Assembly (NCBI RefSeq): GCF_003074055.1
Contig: NZ_CP029043.1
Span: 372,001 to 436,000 of the forward strand
Length of the DNA stretch: 64,000 nucleotides
Direction of reading: 5' to 3'
DNA from: Streptomyces nigra
Lineage (GTDB): Bacteria > Actinomycetota > Actinomycetes > Streptomycetales > Streptomycetaceae
Shown: in pieces, positions 60,890 to 64,000 of the stretch
Layout of the letters: every line of letters begins with the position of its first letter
Numbering within the stretch: position 1 is the stretch's first letter
Made by a program: the position numbers and the translations under genes
The notes under the pieces: generated by a model
What the model saw: only the letters and a program-made list of their open reading frames with translations
Database searches by the model: none
What the model was told of the DNA's origin: nothing

Positions 60890-60911
60890 ACCTTCACATC
60901 GGTGTGAAGGT
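60890..60911. promoter_or_regulatory. MerR-type operator
   Basis: Arms ACCTTCACA (60890-60898) and TGTGAAGGT (60903-60911) form a 22-bp dyad with a 4-bp centre. On the minus strand it follows a TTGACC -35 box (60910-60915) and continues towards the MFS start only 15 bp on, the overlong-spacer layout that MerR proteins activate. The transcript would have almost no leader. Confidence 0.75.
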
Positions 60912-60944
60912 CAAGCCGAACCGGCTGCATGCGAGGGGGAGTTC

Positions 60945-61322
60945 ATGCGTATCGGGGAGCTGTCCGAGCGGACCGGCGTCTCCCGTCGGCTGCTGCGCTA
61001 CTACGAGGAGCAGTCCCTCATCGTCTCGGAGCGCTGCGCCAACGGCTACCGCCGCTACGACGAACGGTTCGTCGACCGTGTCCTGCAGATCCGCGGGCTC
61101 CTCGACGCGGGGCTGCCGACCCGCGTCGTCAAGCAGATCCTGCCCTGTCTCGACAAGCCGCGCCACATCGTCTTCTCGGACGCCACACCGGAGATGCTCG
61201 CGACCCTGGAGGGCGAACTCGACCGGATGGACCGGCGCATCGCCTGCCTGACCCAGAACCGGGACGCCATCGCCTCCTATCTGGAGGAGGTCCGGGCCCG
61301 GGCCCGGGAGGACGCGGCCTGA
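60945..61322 (+). CDS. MerR family regulator
   Basis: The 125-aa protein starts MRIGELSERTGVSRRLLRYYEEQSLIVSERCANGYRRYDERFVDRVLQIRGLLDAGLPTRVVKQILPCL. It has the MerR HTH and winged helix, and a C-terminal coiled-coil (LATLEGELDRMDRRIACLTQNRDAIASYLEEV). It lacks a large ligand-binding domain. GAGGGGGAG lies before the ATG. It is divergent from the MFS exporter, the likely target, with a 22-bp dyad between them, and is followed 58 bp later by an SDR gene. Confidence 0.9.
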   Translation: MRIGELSERTGVSRRLLRYYEEQSLIVSERCANGYRRYDERFVDRVLQIRGLLDAGLPTRVVKQILPCLDKPRHIVFSDATPEMLATLEGELDRMDRRIACLTQNRDAIASYLEEVRARAREDAA

Positions 61323-61380
61323 GAGGTCCCTGTCGCTCGAGCGCCAGTCTTCCGCGCCGGGTCCGGCCATGCTCGACGGC

Positions 61381-62121
61381 ATGAACCGACTTGAGGGAAA
61401 CGTGGCCCTGGTGACGGGCGGCAGCCGGGGCATCGGTGCGGCCGTGGCGCTCCGGCTGGCGGAGGAGGGCGCCGATGTCGTCCTGACCTATGAGAGCGAC
61501 GCGGGAGCCGCCGCGCGGGTGGTGAAGCGGATCGAGGCCGCGGGGCGCCGGGCGCTGGCCGTCCGGGCCGACAGCGCCCGGCCGGAGGCGCTCACGGCGG
61601 CGGTGGACGAGGCGGTGGCGAGGTTCGGCAGGCTCGACGTCCTGGTCAACAACGCCGGAGTCTTCCTCGTCGGCCCGCTCGACGCCCTCGGCGCGGACGA
61701 CGTCGAGCGCACCCTGGCGGTGAACGTCCGGGCACCCTTCGAGGCGAGCCGGGCGGCCGTACGGCACATGGGGCCCGGCGGACGCGTCATCAGCATCGGC
61801 AGCAATGTGGCCGAGCGCGCGGTCTTCCCGGGGCTGGCGCTGTATGCGATGAGCAAGACGGCTCTGGTGGGGATGACGAAGGGGCTGGCCCGGGAACTCG
61901 GTCCGCGGGGCATCACCGTCAATCTGGTGGTCCCAGGCCCCACCGACACGGACAGCAACCCCGCCGGCGGTCCGGACGCCGAGGCGATCGCCGGTTTCAC
62001 GGCGGTGGGCCGTTATGCGGAGCCGGCCGAGATCGCGGCCACCGTCGCCCACCTGGCCGGGCCGGAAGCCGCGTACGTCACCGGTGCCACCGTGCCCGTC
62101 GACGGCGGGTTCACCGTCTGA
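61381..62121 (+). CDS. SDR family oxidoreductase
   Basis: The 246-aa protein is a classical short-chain dehydrogenase/reductase: TGGSRGIGAAVAL (15-27), NNAG (LVNNAGVFLV), catalytic Ser in ISIGSN, YAMSK (Tyr and Lys), and VPGPTDTDSN followed by a C-terminal GATVPVDGGFTV. It resembles FabG-like, 3-oxoacyl-ACP-reductase-type enzymes, but the true substrate is unknown. A start at ATG 61381 (MNRLEGNVALVTG) is chosen; an ATG at 61369 is also in frame. It is co-directional with MerR and may be part of that response. Confidence 0.9.
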   Translation: MNRLEGNVALVTGGSRGIGAAVALRLAEEGADVVLTYESDAGAAARVVKRIEAAGRRALAVRADSARPEALTAAVDEAVARFGRLDVLVNNAGVFLVGPLDALGADDVERTLAVNVRAPFEASRAAVRHMGPGGRVISIGSNVAERAVFPGLALYAMSKTALVGMTKGLARELGPRGITVNLVVPGPTDTDSNPAGGPDAEAIAGFTAVGRYAEPAEIAATVAHLAGPEAAYVTGATVPVDGGFTV

Positions 62122-62137
62122 CGGCGCGGGTCCCCGG

Positions 62138-62794
62138 TCAGTGGTCCGCCAGCGCCGGTGTCAGCTCCGCCCACGGGTTGGGCAGATCGCCCGTCACCGG
62201 GCCGCAGACCCCGGCGCCCCGTTCCGCCGCGGTGCGCCGGGCGAGGGGGACCAGGGGTTCGGGGACGCCGTAGACGAGGTGGCACAGGCGGTCGGCGGAG
62301 AATCGTTCCGTCCAGGAGGGGCGGGTGAAGTCGGCGACGTAGCGGGACCAGGGGCCCTCGAAGGTGACCGTCAGATCGGCGAGGCGGGCGAAACCGGGTG
62401 CCGGGTGGACCCCCGGGTTGAGGACGACCGTCGAGGCGCCGAGGCGGCGCAGCGCGCGGACCAGCCGGCGGCACTCGGGCAGGGCCTCGGGTGCCGCCGG
62501 CGACTGGTCGAGGAAGCATCCGTCGACGCCGTACCACTCCTGGTGGCGGCGCAGGTCGGCGGTGATCTCGGCGGGTTCGCGGGCGCCGTAGTCCGTGTCC
62601 AGGTAGCCGAGGAGCCGGGCGCCCGCCGCGCGCAGCGCCTCGGCCGCCTTGGCGAACGCCGGGTCGGGGGCCCGGCCGGGGCCGTTGGCCGGGTTGAGCA
62701 CGACGGCGTAGGTGCGGGAGGCACCGGTGATGAGCCGGTGCCAGGCGCCGGGGTCCTCGGCCGGGTGGACGTACAGCGGGATGAGCAGGTTCAC
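62138..62794 (-). CDS. Spherulin-4-like glycoside hydrolase
   Basis: The 218-aa protein reads NLLIPLYVHPAEDPGAWHRLITGASRTYAVVLNPANGPG, then LRAAGARLLGYLDTDYGAREPAEITADLRRHQEWYGVDGCFLDQSPAAPEALPEC, matching the spherulation-specific family 4 (GH135-like) TIM-barrel. Aspergillus Sph3 cleaves alpha-1,4-galactosaminogalactan. Candidate acids are Asp in GYLDTDYG and Asp in GCFLDQ. No signal peptide is present, which is unusual for a hydrolase of external glycans. The GTG start at 62794 overlaps the epimerase stop (GTGA), so it is translationally coupled. Confidence 0.82.
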   Translation of the reverse strand: MNLLIPLYVHPAEDPGAWHRLITGASRTYAVVLNPANGPGRAPDPAFAKAAEALRAAGARLLGYLDTDYGAREPAEITADLRRHQEWYGVDGCFLDQSPAAPEALPECRRLVRALRRLGASTVVLNPGVHPAPGFARLADLTVTFEGPWSRYVADFTRPSWTERFSADRLCHLVYGVPEPLVPLARRTAAERGAGVCGPVTGDLPNPWAELTPALADH

Positions 62795-63705
62795 CGTGCC
62801 CGTGCCTCCTCGGTGCGGTGGGTGGCCTCCCACAGTGCCGTGACGGAGGCGGGGAGGCGGTGGGCCGGGGTCCAGCCGAGGGCGTCGCGGGCGGCGGTGA
62901 TGTCCGAGCACTGCCAGGACACCTGCGCCGAGCGGGCGGAGCCGCCGGTCCCGGCCTCGGCGATACGGCCCCGGAAGCCGGCCGCGCCGGCGAGGGCCCG
63001 TACCAGGTCGCGGACGGGGCGGGCGTCGCCGCCGCCGATGTTCAGCACCGGCGGCAGCGGTCCCTGGGCGGTGGCCGCGAGCACGGCGGCCCGGGCCACG
63101 TCGCGTACGTCCACGAAGTCGCGGTGGGCGGACAGGTCCCCGAGCCGCAGGGCCGCCTCCGGGTCGTCGCCCGCGTCGGCGAGGAGGGCCGCGACCCGGC
63201 CGGGCAGCCCGGTGGGCGGGGCTCCCGCGCCCACCGGGTTGCCGACGCGCAGGACGACCGCGTCCAGGCCCGACGCGGTGACCGCCACCGTGCCGGCGAG
63301 CTTGGTCGCGCCGTACGGGCCGGCGGGCCGGGTGGCCGCCGACTCCGTGACGCGCACCCCTGGTTCGGTGGGGCCGTACTCGGCGGCCGAGCCCAGATGG
63401 ACCAGACGTGCCCCCGGTGCCGCCTCCCGCAGCGCCGCGCAGAGCACGGCGGGGCCGCGGGCGTTCACCTCGGCCAGGGTGACGGCGTCGCCGCCGGTCG
63501 CGCCCGCGCAGTTGACGACGGCGTCGGGCGCGATCTCGGCGAGCGCCGCCGCGAGGTCCCGCGGGCGGGCGGCGGCGAGGTCGACGGTGACGTCGGCGGC
63601 GAGGGAGCGTCCGGCCACGAGGACCCGCGCGCCGGGCAGTGTGCGCAACTGCTCGGCGACATGGGCGCCCAGGTAGCCGGTGGCGCCGAGTACGAGGAGG
63701 TGCAT
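62791..63705 (-). CDS. NAD-dependent sugar epimerase/reductase
   Basis: The 304-aa protein is an extended SDR with LVLGATGYLGAHVAEQL (4-20) and GPYGATKLAGTVAV (Tyr and Lys of YxxxK in YGATK). VNCAGATGGDAVTLAEVNARGPAVLCAAL, HLGSAAEYG and FVDVRDVARAAVLAA are typical of nucleotide-sugar epimerases or dTDP-dehydrorhamnose reductases. It is the middle gene of a coupled set: the nucleotidyltransferase ends 6 bp upstream and the spherulin-4 gene starts in its stop codon. It probably modifies a nucleotide sugar for polysaccharide making. Confidence 0.88.
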   Translation of the reverse strand: MHLLVLGATGYLGAHVAEQLRTLPGARVLVAGRSLAADVTVDLAAARPRDLAAALAEIAPDAVVNCAGATGGDAVTLAEVNARGPAVLCAALREAAPGARLVHLGSAAEYGPTEPGVRVTESAATRPAGPYGATKLAGTVAVTASGLDAVVLRVGNPVGAGAPPTGLPGRVAALLADAGDDPEAALRLGDLSAHRDFVDVRDVARAAVLAATAQGPLPPVLNIGGGDARPVRDLVRALAGAAGFRGRIAEAGTGGSARSAQVSWQCSDITAARDALGWTPAHRLPASVTALWEATHRTEEARAR

Positions 63706-63711
63706 GGTGGG

Positions 63712-64000
63712 TCAGGCCCCCTTGAGCAGGAGCGACTTGCGGCTGGTGAACTCCGCGTTGGCGCGGTCGTAGTCGTCGGGACGGCCGATGTCGAGCCAGT
63801 AGCCGTCGAACTCGTAGGCGTGCGGCGGGCGTCCGGCGGCGAGCAGGTCCGTGACGAGCTCGTCGAAGCCGAGGGGCAGTCCGGGGGTGTAGCCGTCGAG
63901 GGTGGCCCGGGAGACACCGTAGACGCCCATGGACACCCGGTAGTCGATGCTGGGCTTCTCCGTGAAGGCGACCACCCGGCTGGCGTCGGTCGTCAGCACC
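63712..64000 (-). CDS. Sugar nucleotidyltransferase, C-terminal part
   Basis: The frame is open to the window edge, so the 5' end is missing. The visible 96 residues (VVAFTEKPSIDYRVSMGVYGVSRATLDGYTPGLPLGFDELVTDLLAAGRPPHAYEFDGYWLDIGRPDDYDRANAEF) are the C-terminal region of a sugar-1-phosphate nucleotidyltransferase (NTP_transferase fold). FTEKP and DIGRPDDY are characteristic of mannose-1-phosphate guanylyl- and glucose-1-phosphate thymidylyltransferase-like enzymes. The stop codon is 6 bp from the epimerase start, which places all three genes in one operon. Confidence 0.88.
   Translation of the reverse strand, partial: VLTTDASRVVAFTEKPSIDYRVSMGVYGVSRATLDGYTPGLPLGFDELVTDLLAAGRPPHAYEFDGYWLDIGRPDDYDRANAEFTSRKSLLLKGA

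Overview
The window is GC-rich throughout, with strong G/C third-position bias, GTG starts, AAGGAGG-type ribosome binding sites and many long spurious antisense frames. Together with the gene families present (PucR/CdaR regulators, SpoIIE-type PP2C phosphatases, the hsp18/rheA pair, zinc-free ribosomal protein paralogues, Tat-exported glycosidases, DUF5133, DUF2785), this points to a Streptomyces chromosome, probably an accessory-rich arm or sub-arm region. I see no tRNA, rRNA or CRISPR array.

Layout. 1-3.6 kb: end of a TPR-like repeat protein, an IS5-like transposase, a DUF2785 gene that looks 5'-truncated at the IS, a small secreted M15-like metallopeptidase and a DUF1062 protein. 3.8-12 kb: a ferric-reductase-like flavohaem protein, a TetR regulator divergent from a secreted lipase, a LysR regulator with an NAD-dependent epimerase, a frameshifted VOC gene and a GAF-PP2C phosphatase. 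12.3-21 kb: a stress and regulation block with a LexA-type repressor, DUF2267, divergent hsp18/rheA with two textbook RheA operators, an MHS-type MFS transporter, zinc-independent L36/L31/L33, DUF5133, a PP2C pseudogene and a PucR regulator. 21-27 kb: hypothetical membrane proteins, a hotdog protein, YihY/BrkB and a membrane Ser/Thr kinase translationally coupled to a small membrane protein.

27-49 kb is a carbohydrate-utilisation region: an exported PA14-GH2-LamG enzyme, a DUF1304/TetR operon with a perfect double operator, a second exported GH2 enzyme with an AbfB-like tail, a YtfQ-YtfR-YtfT-YjfF-type sugar ABC importer, its LacI regulator, a Tat-exported GH78 rhamnosidase, a hemerythrin, and a LacI regulator divergent from a PhyH-like dioxygenase and a sugar-porter MFS gene. 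CAACGTTG-cored operators upstream of the first GH2 gene, the ABC operon and both LacI loci suggest shared or related control. The furanose-type importer beside two GH2 enzymes suggests use of galactofuranose- or arabinofuranose-containing glycans. Two copies of a ~230-bp non-coding MITE, each with TIRs and CTAG at the insertion site, flank the importer/rhamnosidase block.

49-64 kb: a YdeP-type molybdopterin oxidoreductase, an SRPBCC protein, a spore-photoproduct-lyase-like radical SAM protein, a PAS-GAF-PP2C-ATPase protein whose phosphatase motifs look degenerate, a large secreted PA14/beta-propeller/CBM/DUF1080 protein, an MFS/MerR divergent pair with a MerR-type operator, an SDR, and at the right edge the start of a likely polysaccharide locus (spherulin-4-like hydrolase, sugar epimerase, sugar nucleotidyltransferase).
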